Of a DNA stretch of 64,000 nucleotides, positions 18,575-25,193 are shown one piece after another. A program made the position numbers and the translations under genes. Position 1 is the first letter of the stretch. Every line of letters starts with the position of its first letter. This DNA comes from Agathobaculum ammoniilyticum (GTDB lineage Bacteria; Bacillota; Clostridia; Oscillospirales; Butyricicoccaceae), in assembly GCF_025567315.1 (NCBI RefSeq), contig NZ_JAOQJE010000013.1, positions 1-64,000 on the forward strand, in the 5' to 3' direction. The notes beneath the pieces are model-generated. The model did no database searches and was not told the origin of the DNA. It saw only the letters and a program-made list of their open reading frames with translations.

Positions 18575-18832
18575 TTGGAGAAAAACGAATTATTTCTGGA
18601 GGTATTCCGCGAGGTCCTTTCCAAGCAGGATATCCGCGTGGAATTCCCGTCCCTCATCGGAGTGGACGTCAATAAGCTGATGGATTCTATTTATTACCGC
18701 GCGCTCAACCGGATCAAGGGCTATATCCGCGACGACAGCCTTTCCGATCCGGAATGCTTTCAACAGATCGAGCTTGTCATTTCCACTTTGGAGCATCTGG
18801 GCAGCAGCGGCGGCTTCCGTCACGATTTTTGA
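18575..18832 (+). CDS. Small uncharacterised protein
   Basis: An 85-residue, mostly helical, mildly acidic protein starting at a TTG behind GAGGTG (5-base spacing). It begins EKNELFLEVFREVLS and ends LVISTLEHLGSSGG. I recognise no family. It has no signal peptide or membrane segment. The transcript start is close to the ribosome site, so the leader is very short. Control by two palindromic operators next to a divergent HTH gene suggests a phage- or element-type switch; the function is unknown. Confidence 0.55.
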   Translation: MEKNELFLEVFREVLSKQDIRVEFPSLIGVDVNKLMDSIYYRALNRIKGYIRDDSLSDPECFQQIELVISTLEHLGSSGGFRHDF

Positions 18833-18873
18833 CCGTCGCGCTTCCCCTTTTCCGCTCCGTGCGCTGTCCCCCG

Positions 18874-18911
18874 CCTCCCGCGCAGCATAGACTGCGCGGG
18901 AGGGTTTTTTT
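18874..18911 (+). terminator. Strong terminator whose 3' arm carries the next gene's ribosome site
   Basis: CCTCCCGCGCAG (18874-18885) pairs with CTGCGCGGGAGG (18892-18903), then seven T. The GGGAGGG of the 3' arm is also the only ribosome site for the ATG at 18912, so the hairpin both ends the upstream transcript and can hide the glycosyltransferase start. Confidence 0.75.
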
Positions 18912-19994
18912 ATGGTTTCCATTAGTCTTTGCATGATCGTGAAGGATGAAGAGGCGGTGCTGGCGCGCTGTCTGGACAGCGTGCAGGGGATCGCAGACGA
19001 GATCATTATTGTCGATACTGGTTCCTCCGACCAGACCAGGGCCATCGCGTCACAATACGGCAGGGTGCTGGACTTTGCCTGGTGCAATGATTTTTCTGCT
19101 GCGCGCAATTATTCGTTCGCGCAGGCGGGCTGCGATTATATCCTGTGGCTGGACGCGGACGATGTGATACCGCCGGAGAGCCGCGCGGGCTTTGCCGCGC
19201 TCAAGCAACAGCTTGCGGAAGCAGCCGCCGACGTTGTCATGCTTCCCTATCATGTGGCGTTCGACCCGCAGGGCAAGCCGACGTTTGTTTATTTTCGGGA
19301 GCGCCTGCTCCGGCGGGCAGCCGGATTTACCTGGCAGGGTGCGGTGCATGAGTGCATCACCCCACAAGGACGCATTTTGTATGCGGACGCAGCTGTCGAA
19401 CACCGCAAGGAGCGGAAAACAGACAGCCGCCGCAATCTTGATATTTATGAAAAGCAGCGCGCCGAAAAAGGAACACTGACCGCGCGCGAGCAGTTTTATT
19501 ATGCGCGCGAGCTGATGGCGCATCAGCAGTGGGACGCGGCTGTGGCTGCGTTCCGTGATTTCCTATCCCGTCCGGACGGTTGGCCCGAAAACCGGATAGA
19601 GGCCTGCCGCAACCTGTCCGACTGCCTCTGCACGCTCGGGCAACGGGACGAAGCGAAAGCCGCCCTGCTTCTGTCCTTTTCCATGGATGAACCGCGCGGG
19701 GAAACCTGCTGTGCGCTCGCCGCGCTTGAATTGCAGGAGGAGCATTATGCCTTGGCCAGGTTCTGGTACGAAACCGCCTTGCGTGCGCCGCGCAGGACAG
19801 AACGGGGCGGTTTTGTGCAGGTTTCCTGCTATGGGTATATCCCCTGTCTGGGGCTGTGCGTGTGCTGCGACCACTTGGGGCAGCATGACGAAGCCGCCGC
19901 ATGGAACGAGCATGCCGCGGCTTTCTGGCCGGATTCCCCCGCAGTCGCCTACAACCGCCGGTATTTTGCGCAGCGCGCCTCCGGTGCGGAGTGA
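18912..19994 (+). CDS. Family 2 glycosyltransferase with C-terminal TPR-like repeats
   Basis: A 360-residue GT-A enzyme: ISLCMIVKDEEAVLARCLDS is the nucleotide-sugar start motif, DEIIIVDTGSSDQT follows, and the metal-binding DxD is in ILWLDADD. After residue ~200 come helical TPR-like repeats (EQFYYARELMAHQQWDAA, LGQRDEAKAAL, EEHYALARFWYETAL). This GT2-TPR layout occurs in enzymes that glycosylate peptides or proteins, such as SunS-like transferases. The next gene, 75 bases on, encodes a collagen-like protein with Thr in nearly every third repeat position, so that protein is the likely acceptor. The ATG lies in the T run of the terminator hairpin. Confidence 0.88.
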   Translation: MVSISLCMIVKDEEAVLARCLDSVQGIADEIIIVDTGSSDQTRAIASQYGRVLDFAWCNDFSAARNYSFAQAGCDYILWLDADDVIPPESRAGFAALKQQLAEAAADVVMLPYHVAFDPQGKPTFVYFRERLLRRAAGFTWQGAVHECITPQGRILYADAAVEHRKERKTDSRRNLDIYEKQRAEKGTLTAREQFYYARELMAHQQWDAAVAAFRDFLSRPDGWPENRIEACRNLSDCLCTLGQRDEAKAALLLSFSMDEPRGETCCALAALELQEEHYALARFWYETALRAPRRTERGGFVQVSCYGYIPCLGLCVCCDHLGQHDEAAAWNEHAAAFWPDSPAVAYNRRYFAQRASGAE

Positions 19995-20069
19995 CCGGAG
20001 ACCGCCCCCACGCATAGAATGCAGTGCCGAATGATATTATCCGGCAAATTTCCCGAAAGGAAGAAAGAC

Positions 20070-21575
20070 ATGTACGATCGCTCACAATTTGTTGGACGGG
20101 ACGGTTCCGGCTGCTCCTCCGACAAGTGGATGGATAAGATCTGCGGCGGCACATGCGGCGGCCAGCAATGCCCGCCCGGTCCCACAGGCCCGACAGGACC
20201 TGAAGGCCCGCGCGGGTATCGCGGCGAACGTGGTCCGATGGGGCCGCGCGGCTTTACGGGTGCGACCGGTCCTCAGGGGCCGGGAGGTTTCCCGGGCGCG
20301 ACGGGTGCGACAGGCGCAACAGGCGCGACAGGCGCAACAGGCGCAACAGGGCCCGCCGGCGGCCCGACCGGCCCCACCGGCGCGACAGGGCCGACCGGCC
20401 CCACCGGTGCTACCGGACCGACAGGTCCCACGGGTGCTACCGGCTTCGGCGCAATTGGACCTACTGGCCCCACGGGGCCGACTGGCGCGACCGGACCGAC
20501 CGGACCTACGGGCGTGACGGGTACCGGTGCGACTGGGCCGACCGGTCCCACAGGTGCAACAGGTCCCACAGGCCCGACTGGCGCAACTGGCACCGGAGCA
20601 ACTGGACCCACTGGTCCCACGGGTGCAACCGGTCCAACTGGCGCGACCGGACCTACCGGACCTACGGGCGTGACGGGTACCGGTGCGACTGGGCCGACCG
20701 GTCCCACAGGTGCAACGGGTCCCACAGGCCCGACAGGCGCAACTGGCACCGGAGCAACTGGACCCACTGGTCCCACGGGTGCAACCGGTCCAACTGGCGC
20801 GACCGGACCTACCGGACCTACGGGCGTGACGGGTACCGGTGCGACTGGGCCGACCGGTCCCACAGGTGCAACAGGTCCCACAGGCCCGACTGGCGCAACT
20901 GGCACCGGAGCAACTGGACCCACCGGTCCCACGGGTGCAACTGGTCCAACCGGACCAACCGGCCCCACTGGTCCCACGGGTGCAACCGGCCCAACCGGTG
21001 AAGATGGCGATGCCGCCACCGTCCGTGTCGGCACAGTTACCACCGGAGATCCCGGCACCGAAGCCAGCGTCGTCAACTCGGGTACGGAAAAAGACGCTGT
21101 ACTCGATTTTACGATTCCCAGAGGGCAGGATGGCCAAAGCGGTGCGACGGTCAACCTGTTATCCGCCTATTCCATCCCCTCGCACCCCGGCGGCACAGAA
21201 AATAACGCCCTGATTTTTGACCGGAACGCACTTTCCTACGGCACTTCCATCTCGCACGAGCTCAACAGCGCAATTTTCACCATCAACCATCCCGGCGTTT
21301 ATGCCGTGGTCTTTGACGGCGGCATGGCGCCTGGAAGCGGTGTGACATTCCCCTATAATATCAGCTTTACGCTTGAGTTAAACGGGTCCTTTGTCGCTGG
21401 CGCTTCCGCATCGCATAACTTCCACACTTCGACCGAAACTGTAAGCATTGCGTTCACATCGCCGGTAGCGGTTTCCTCCGCCCCTGCCACGCTGCGGGTC
21501 ATTGGCAGCGGAAGCACGTATTTTTACAGCAACATTTCCCTGACAATCTACCGGCTCGGCGATATCCCCACTTAA
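20070..21575 (+). CDS. Collagen-like (Gly-X-Thr) surface protein with BclA-like C-terminal domain
   Basis: A 501-residue protein. After ~35 residues with several Cys, a collagen triplet region runs to about residue 312: first varied triplets (GPEGPRGYRGERGPMGPRG), then almost only GPT, GAT, GVT and GTG. The C-terminal ~185 residues form a beta-rich globular domain (LNSAIFTINHPGVYAVVFDGG, SISLTIYRLGD-like end) like the TNF/C1q-type trimer heads of BclA exosporium proteins. Thr at the Y position is a known O-glycosylation pattern in such proteins. The start at 20070 has AGGAAG upstream; an earlier in-frame ATG has none. Probable place: spore or cell surface, as glycosylated trimeric filaments. 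No signal peptide is seen, as in BclA-type proteins. Confidence 0.9.
   Translation: MYDRSQFVGRDGSGCSSDKWMDKICGGTCGGQQCPPGPTGPTGPEGPRGYRGERGPMGPRGFTGATGPQGPGGFPGATGATGATGATGATGATGPAGGPTGPTGATGPTGPTGATGPTGPTGATGFGAIGPTGPTGPTGATGPTGPTGVTGTGATGPTGPTGATGPTGPTGATGTGATGPTGPTGATGPTGATGPTGPTGVTGTGATGPTGPTGATGPTGPTGATGTGATGPTGPTGATGPTGATGPTGPTGVTGTGATGPTGPTGATGPTGPTGATGTGATGPTGPTGATGPTGPTGPTGPTGATGPTGEDGDAATVRVGTVTTGDPGTEASVVNSGTEKDAVLDFTIPRGQDGQSGATVNLLSAYSIPSHPGGTENNALIFDRNALSYGTSISHELNSAIFTINHPGVYAVVFDGGMAPGSGVTFPYNISFTLELNGSFVAGASASHNFHTSTETVSIAFTSPVAVSSAPATLRVIGSGSTYFYSNISLTIYRLGDIPT
20511..20960 (+). repeat. 156-bp tandem repeat inside the collagen region
   Basis: Units begin GGCGTGACGGGTACCGG at 20511, 20667 and 20823, exactly 156 bp (52 codons) apart. 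The first two copies are nearly identical; the third diverges after about 125 bp. The near identity at silent positions indicates recent duplication and likely length variation between strains. Confidence 0.85.
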
Positions 21576-21609
21576 CGCTGTTTCTGGCGCGCGTCCGGAC
21601 GGCTGATAA

Positions 21610-21644
21610 GAAAACGGAAACGGGAAATTCCCGTTTCCGTTTTC
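21610..21644. terminator. Bidirectional terminator between collagen-like gene and trxA
   Basis: Perfect 15-bp stem (21610-21624 with 21630-21644), 5-base loop, T run on both strands. It serves the two convergent genes. Confidence 0.85.
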
Positions 21645-21648
21645 TTTT

Positions 21649-21954
21649 TTACAGCAGCGCAAGAATATTGGCTTTGGGCATCGCGCCGACCGCTTTATTC
21701 GCGGGCTGGCCGTCCTTGATTACGACCAGTGTCGGAATGCTCATTACGCCGAACTCCTGCGCGAGCGCGCCCTGTTCGTCCACATTGATTTTGCCGACTT
21801 TAATATCCGCGCGCTCTTCCGCGATCTCGTCCACAATTGGAGAAACCATGCGGCACGGGCCGCACCAGCTCGCCCAGAAATCGAGCAGAACCGGCTTGTC
21901 CGACTGCAGTACCTCCTGTTCAAAATTATCCTTTGTAATGGTTAAAACCGCCAT
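21649..21954 (-). CDS. trxA: Thioredoxin
   Basis: A 101-residue cytoplasmic dithiol/disulfide reductase. The active site is WCGPC in FWASWCGPCRMVSPIVDE, the buried Asp is in LLDFWASW, and the cis-proline loop is MSIPTLVV. Full family length. Substrates are reduced after thioredoxin reductase recharges the cysteine pair; no reductase gene is next to it. The gene follows an Ogg-type DNA glycosylase at a 19-base gap on the same strand, so they may share a transcript. Confidence 0.96.
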   Translation of the reverse strand: MAVLTITKDNFEQEVLQSDKPVLLDFWASWCGPCRMVSPIVDEIAEERADIKVGKINVDEQGALAQEFGVMSIPTLVVIKDGQPANKAVGAMPKANILALL

Positions 21955-21973
21955 ATTCCTACACTCCTTTGCT

Positions 21974-22783
21974 TCAGTTTGTCACAAGTTCATAATAAAA
22001 TGCATACTGCTGCATAACGCCCGCAAATCCCCGATAGCGCTTTAACGGGAAGCCCTTGGGATAGTGGGCATCCAATACCTGCCGGATATGCGTATCGATT
22101 GGGAACGCATCGATATGATGCAGCGCAAACAGGCAAATACATTCCGCTACCTTGCGCCCCACTCCGGACAGTCGCATCAGCTCGGTGCGGGCATGGGCAT
22201 AGTCCATATGCCGGACAGCCTCCAGGTCTACTTCGCCCGATACAACCTGCCGTGCGGCGGACAGTATGTATCTCGCCCGATAGCCCAGACGGATGGGCGC
22301 AAACTCCTCCAGCGTGCAGGCGGCAAGGCGTTCGACCGTCGGGAAAGCATTGTATACCTGTCCACTCCTATTATAGCAGATTTCCCCAAAAAGGGAACAT
22401 AAATTTTCGACGCATTTCGTGATGCGCCCGATATTGTTCTGTTGGGATATGATAAAGCACACGATGGTCTCCCACAGCTCCTGCCGTAGGATGCGCAGCC
22501 CGCATCCCGCCGCAACCGCACGCTGTAGGTATTGGTCCCGCTTAGCGACCGCCCGCTTATACCTGCCATAGTCCGCATCCAGGTCAAAATATCCTCGCCA
22601 GACCGACTCGAATGTTTCCTCCGAACAATCGAACCGCACCAGCCGCCCTTCCTGGCAGACTTCGATATACTTCCCTCCCGCAACGACCGAGTACCTTTTT
22701 TCCCCCAGCTCCCGAAAGCGGAAGCATTGTCCCGACCGAGCGATCTGCTCCAAATCAAAGTCTGCTATCTCGCGTTCGATCAT
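21974..22783 (-). CDS. 8-oxoguanine DNA glycosylase/AP lyase, Ogg1 type
   Basis: A 269-residue base-excision repair enzyme removing oxidised guanine. The OGG N-terminal domain comes first (QCFRFRELGEKRYSVVAGGKY), then the helix-hairpin-helix GPD domain: WETIVCFIISQQNNIGRI, hairpin LSGVGRKVAECICL with the catalytic Lys, and the conserved Asp in DAFPIDTHIRQ. This corresponds to the human Ogg1 Lys/Asp pair. The start overlaps the DUF3783 stop by 4 bases (ATGA). Next to thioredoxin it gives an oxidative-damage theme. Confidence 0.9.
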   Translation of the reverse strand: MIEREIADFDLEQIARSGQCFRFRELGEKRYSVVAGGKYIEVCQEGRLVRFDCSEETFESVWRGYFDLDADYGRYKRAVAKRDQYLQRAVAAGCGLRILRQELWETIVCFIISQQNNIGRITKCVENLCSLFGEICYNRSGQVYNAFPTVERLAACTLEEFAPIRLGYRARYILSAARQVVSGEVDLEAVRHMDYAHARTELMRLSGVGRKVAECICLFALHHIDAFPIDTHIRQVLDAHYPKGFPLKRYRGFAGVMQQYAFYYELVTN

Positions 22784-23157
22784 TTGCTCATCGCCTCATG
22801 CTCCGCCGCCAGCTCGTCATACAGTTGGTGGAACAGCCAGCCCAGATTCGTCTCTGTCACGACCGCTTTATACGGGATGGATACGCCGTTCTTTTTCATT
22901 TCACGCAGCAGGATCTCCAGACGCTTATCCGTAAAACCATCCAGCACCAGCACGGGCTCAGCCAGCGCCGGCGTCTCCGGCGCTTCGCGCGCATCGAACC
23001 CCTTGCGGCCAAGCAGACAGCCAATCGTCTGTCCTGCTGCCTCCGGCGCGACATTTCGAATACGCACCCCCATCCGTACCAGGATGGATTTCAAAACAGC
23101 GGCCTGTTCCCCGCTGTTGGGATCAAAATATAAAACGTTTTCCCGTGACACCGGCAT
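22780..23157 (-). CDS. DUF3783 family protein
   Basis: A 125-residue protein with the DUF3783 pattern: YFDPNSGEQAAVLKSILVRMGVRIRNV at the start and EPVLVLDGFTDKRLEILLREMKKNGV in the middle. The latter is the most conserved part. The family has no known function and is common in Clostridia. The start at 23157 is chosen for AGGAGG upstream. It is translationally coupled to the DNA glycosylase gene, which hints at a link to DNA repair or redox stress, though this is only context. Confidence 0.75.
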   Translation of the reverse strand: MPVSRENVLYFDPNSGEQAAVLKSILVRMGVRIRNVAPEAAGQTIGCLLGRKGFDAREAPETPALAEPVLVLDGFTDKRLEILLREMKKNGVSIPYKAVVTETNLGWLFHQLYDELAAEHEAMSK

Positions 23158-23187
23158 ATTCGGTTCCTCCTTATAGCATTTATTTTT

Positions 23188-23217
23188 ATTATACCACAGC
23201 GACCGGCAAACCAGCAA
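23188..23217 (-). promoter_or_regulatory. Promoter of the DUF3783-ogg-trxA transcript
   Basis: On the minus strand, TTGCTG (complement of 23212-23217), 18-base spacer, TATAAT (complement of 23188-23193). The ribosome site of the first gene follows within about 20 bases. Confidence 0.6.
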
Positions 23218-23295
23218 GGAAAAGGCGCCTGCCGCACGACCCTGCAGCCGCGACGCCTTTCCGCCAATATGCCCGCCATCCCCTATATCTCCCTC

Positions 23296-23324
23296 TTGCG
23301 GCGGGTGCGCGAAGCATGTATAAT
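23296..23324 (+). promoter_or_regulatory. Upstream promoter of the ZIP transporter gene
   Basis: TTGCGG at 23296-23301, 17-base spacer, TATAAT at 23319-23324. It lies about 72 bp before a stronger promoter for the same gene. Confidence 0.5.
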
Positions 23325-23367
23325 GAAGTATACGCATTCGCTCCATATTCAGGCGGCAGACATTGCC

Positions 23368-23396
23368 TTGACAGTCTTGGCATGGATATCTATAAT
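23368..23396 (+). promoter_or_regulatory. Consensus sigma-A promoter of the ZIP transporter gene
   Basis: Perfect TTGACA (23368-23373), 17-base spacer, perfect TATAAT (23391-23396). Such a strong promoter normally needs a repressor, and a palindrome overlaps its start site. Confidence 0.85.
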
Positions 23397-23422
23397 TGTA
23401 GTTGGTTTTCGCTAACTATAAT
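23395..23422 (+). promoter_or_regulatory. Candidate metal-responsive operator
   Basis: Inverted repeat ATTGTAGTTGG (23395-23405) and CTAACTATAAT (23412-23422), 9 of 11 positions pairing, around TTTTCG. It starts at the end of the -10 and covers the transcription start. The TAGTTrG half-site resembles DtxR/MntR-type boxes, which would fit a metal importer; the regulator itself is not in the window. Confidence 0.5.
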
Positions 23423-23491
23423 TGTCAATAAACTTTTCTATTATCAGAACGGACTTTTTATCATACTTCCATCCGGAAAGGAGGCCTTTTT

Positions 23492-24286
23492 ATGATACAA
23501 GCATTGGTTTGGGCGGCGGCCGGCACTGGTTTTACTTTTGCGATGACCTCGCTGGGGGCCGCTATGGTATTTTTCCTGCGCCGCAAATCGAGCGCGTTGC
23601 TGCAGCGTATTTTCCTCGGCTTTGCGGCTGGCGTCATGATCGCGGCTTCGGTTTGGAGCCTGCTGATCCCCGCTATTGAAGAGGCCGAGGCGGCTGGCGG
23701 GATCGGCTGGATCCCTGCCGCCGGCGGCTTTATCCTCGGCATTCTGCTCATGCTCGCGCTGGACGGCCTGCTCCCGCATCTGCACAGCGGTGCCGTCCGA
23801 GCCGAGGGGCTGCCCTCCTCTTTCCGGCGCACCACGCTGCTCGTGCTCGCCGTAACGCTGCATAACATACCGGAGGGTATGGCGGTCGGCCTGTCGTTCG
23901 CCCGCGCGGCACAGCACAACGGAGAGGCCGGCCTGATCGCGGCCGCCGGTGCGCTGGCGCTCGGCATTGGCATCCAAAACTTTCCCGAGGGCGCGGCGGT
24001 GTCTCTGCCATTGCAGCAAGAGGGGCTGTCGCGCCCGCGCGCTTTTCTCTACGGCGCGCTGTCCGGTGTAGTGGAACCGATTTTCGGCGTGCTGGTGGTT
24101 TTGGCTGCAGCGCAGCTTACGCCTTTCATGCCCTGGCTGCTCTCCGCAGCCGCGGGCGCGATGCTGTATGTTGTAGTCGAGGAACTGATCCCGGAAGCAC
24201 ACCTTGGAGAGCATTCCCACCCTGGAACACTTGGTGTAATGGCTGGCTTTCTGGTAATGATGATCCTTGACGTTGCGCTCGGATGA
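23492..24286 (+). CDS. ZIP family divalent metal transporter
   Basis: A 264-residue membrane protein with eight hydrophobic segments. The metal-site motifs of the ZIP family are in helices 4 and 5: LAVTLHNIPEGMAVGLSF and LGIGIQNFPEGAAVSLPL. A short His-containing loop (LLPHLHSG) lies between helices 3 and 4, and the last helices contain VVEELIPEAH. The layout is that of the GufA/ZupT branch, importing zinc, iron or manganese. AAAGGAGG ribosome site. Its promoter carries an overlapping palindrome, suggesting repression when metal is plentiful. Confidence 0.9.
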   Translation: MIQALVWAAAGTGFTFAMTSLGAAMVFFLRRKSSALLQRIFLGFAAGVMIAASVWSLLIPAIEEAEAAGGIGWIPAAGGFILGILLMLALDGLLPHLHSGAVRAEGLPSSFRRTTLLVLAVTLHNIPEGMAVGLSFARAAQHNGEAGLIAAAGALALGIGIQNFPEGAAVSLPLQQEGLSRPRAFLYGALSGVVEPIFGVLVVLAAAQLTPFMPWLLSAAAGAMLYVVVEELIPEAHLGEHSHPGTLGVMAGFLVMMILDVALG

Positions 24287-24343
24287 CCTACATAGGATTC
24301 TGCAAGCGCTCCCCAACCTGCTAAGCAGGCGCCGCAAAAAACC

Positions 24344-24372
24344 TTGCGGAACGGCTTTGTTTATGCTATACT
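24344..24372 (+). promoter_or_regulatory. Promoter of the RNHCP gene leader
   Basis: TTGCGG (24344-24349), 17-base spacer, TATACT (24367-24372). The RNA would start near 24379 and carry a leader of about 285 bases before the coding region. Confidence 0.6.
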
Positions 24373-24406
24373 TATGATAGAATATTAAAGTAGAGGTGGT
24401 GGCTTG

Positions 24407-24427
24407 ATGTCGGCTATCCGTAAATAA
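24407..24427 (+). CDS. Six-codon leader peptide (MSAIRK)
   Basis: ATG at 24407 behind GAGGTGG (24393-24399), six codons, TAA at 24425-24427. Codons 4-6 (24416-24424) form the 5' arm of a long-range stem, so a ribosome here would change folding of the downstream leader. It is far from any longer coding frame and is best seen as a regulatory peptide. Confidence 0.5.
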   Translation: MSAIRK

Positions 24428-24610
24428 CAGGATGACAAAAATTCCTCATCGCAAGACGATGGGCTTTTTGCTGTGCTGATTTTACGGATACAGAGTCGGG
24501 CCTGCCTTTCATTGGGCAACCTTTTCGTTGCCGCCGTTTTTCGGCGGCTGCATGTTGTCGTCCCCATCTATTCAGCAGAACAGTTTAATGGCCCGTCGTC
24601 CCGGGCCATT
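24415..24610 (+). promoter_or_regulatory. Structured leader with two terminator-like hairpins (candidate attenuator)
   Basis: Elements in order: TATCCGTAAA (24415-24424) pairs with TTTACGGATA (24481-24490); inside it lies a hairpin CCTCATCG/CGATGGG (24444-24463) followed by CTTTTT; then GGCAAC/GTTGCC (24515-24532) and GCCGCCG/CGGCGGC (24530-24548), which share bases and cannot both form fully; last, a strong terminator AATGGCCCG/CGGGCCATT (24587-24610) followed by T. It precedes the RNHCP gene by 54 bases. The overlap of the leader peptide with the first stem is typical of translation-coupled attenuation. Confidence 0.6.
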
Positions 24611-24663
24611 TTTTGTTGTCCTAAAAGCGAAACCATCATTTTATAACAAAGGACAAACAAACC

Positions 24664-25092
24664 ATGAACCGAGAAAACAAACGAAAAATGTATGAAAAGG
24701 GTTATTATAAAACCCATCCCTGTGCCGAAAGCTTTACCTGCCGCGTATGCGGGCGGCCGGTCGTCTCCGTCGGCGCAGGCAGCGGTCACCGCAACCATTG
24801 TCCGAACTGCCTGTCAAGCTTGCATCTGGACGATGAACCCGGCGACCGTACCGCAGACTGCGGCGGCGTCATGGACCCCGTCGCAGTGTGGGTGCGCAAA
24901 AACAGGGAATGGGCGGTTATCCATCGCTGCCGCCGGTGTGGCACGCTCCATTCCAACCGGGTGGCTGCGGATGACAATCCGATGAAGTTGATGTCGATTG
25001 CCATGAAGCCATTGTGTGAACCACCGTTCCCGCTGGAGCGAATCGAGGAGATGACTGCTCTTATGGGCGGCAACGGCTGCTTAAATGGATAA
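24664..25092 (+). CDS. RNHCP domain protein
   Basis: A 142-residue cysteine-rich cytoplasmic protein. The family signature is GSGHRNHCPNCLSSLHLD near residue 40, with other zinc-type pairs CRVCGRPV before it and HRCRRCGTLHSNR after it. The family is widespread in bacteria and has no established function; the zinc-ribbon-like layout suggests RNA or ribosome binding. It is a single gene behind a long structured leader, followed by its own terminator. The elaborate leader suggests it is made only under a specific stress, perhaps translation stress; that is inference. Confidence 0.85.
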   Translation: MNRENKRKMYEKGYYKTHPCAESFTCRVCGRPVVSVGAGSGHRNHCPNCLSSLHLDDEPGDRTADCGGVMDPVAVWVRKNREWAVIHRCRRCGTLHSNRVAADDNPMKLMSIAMKPLCEPPFPLERIEEMTALMGGNGCLNG

Positions 25093-25095
25093 CGG

Positions 25096-25122
25096 AAAAG
25101 GCATGGCGAAGCCATGCCTTTT
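25096..25122 (+). terminator. Terminator after the RNHCP gene
   Basis: AAAAGGCATGGC (25096-25107), loop GAA, GCCATGCCTTTT (25111-25122). Bidirectional shape. Confidence 0.8.
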
Positions 25123-25193
25123 CTGATTTCTGCGCGTCTCGGGCTTTTCTCTGGAAGACAATATGCCTTTCCTGCTCCAACACGGACAAATTT

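Noticed and set aside
20200..21000. Regular short repeats that could be taken for a CRISPR array.
   Set aside because: They are in-frame Gly-X-Thr codons of a collagen-like protein without unique spacers.
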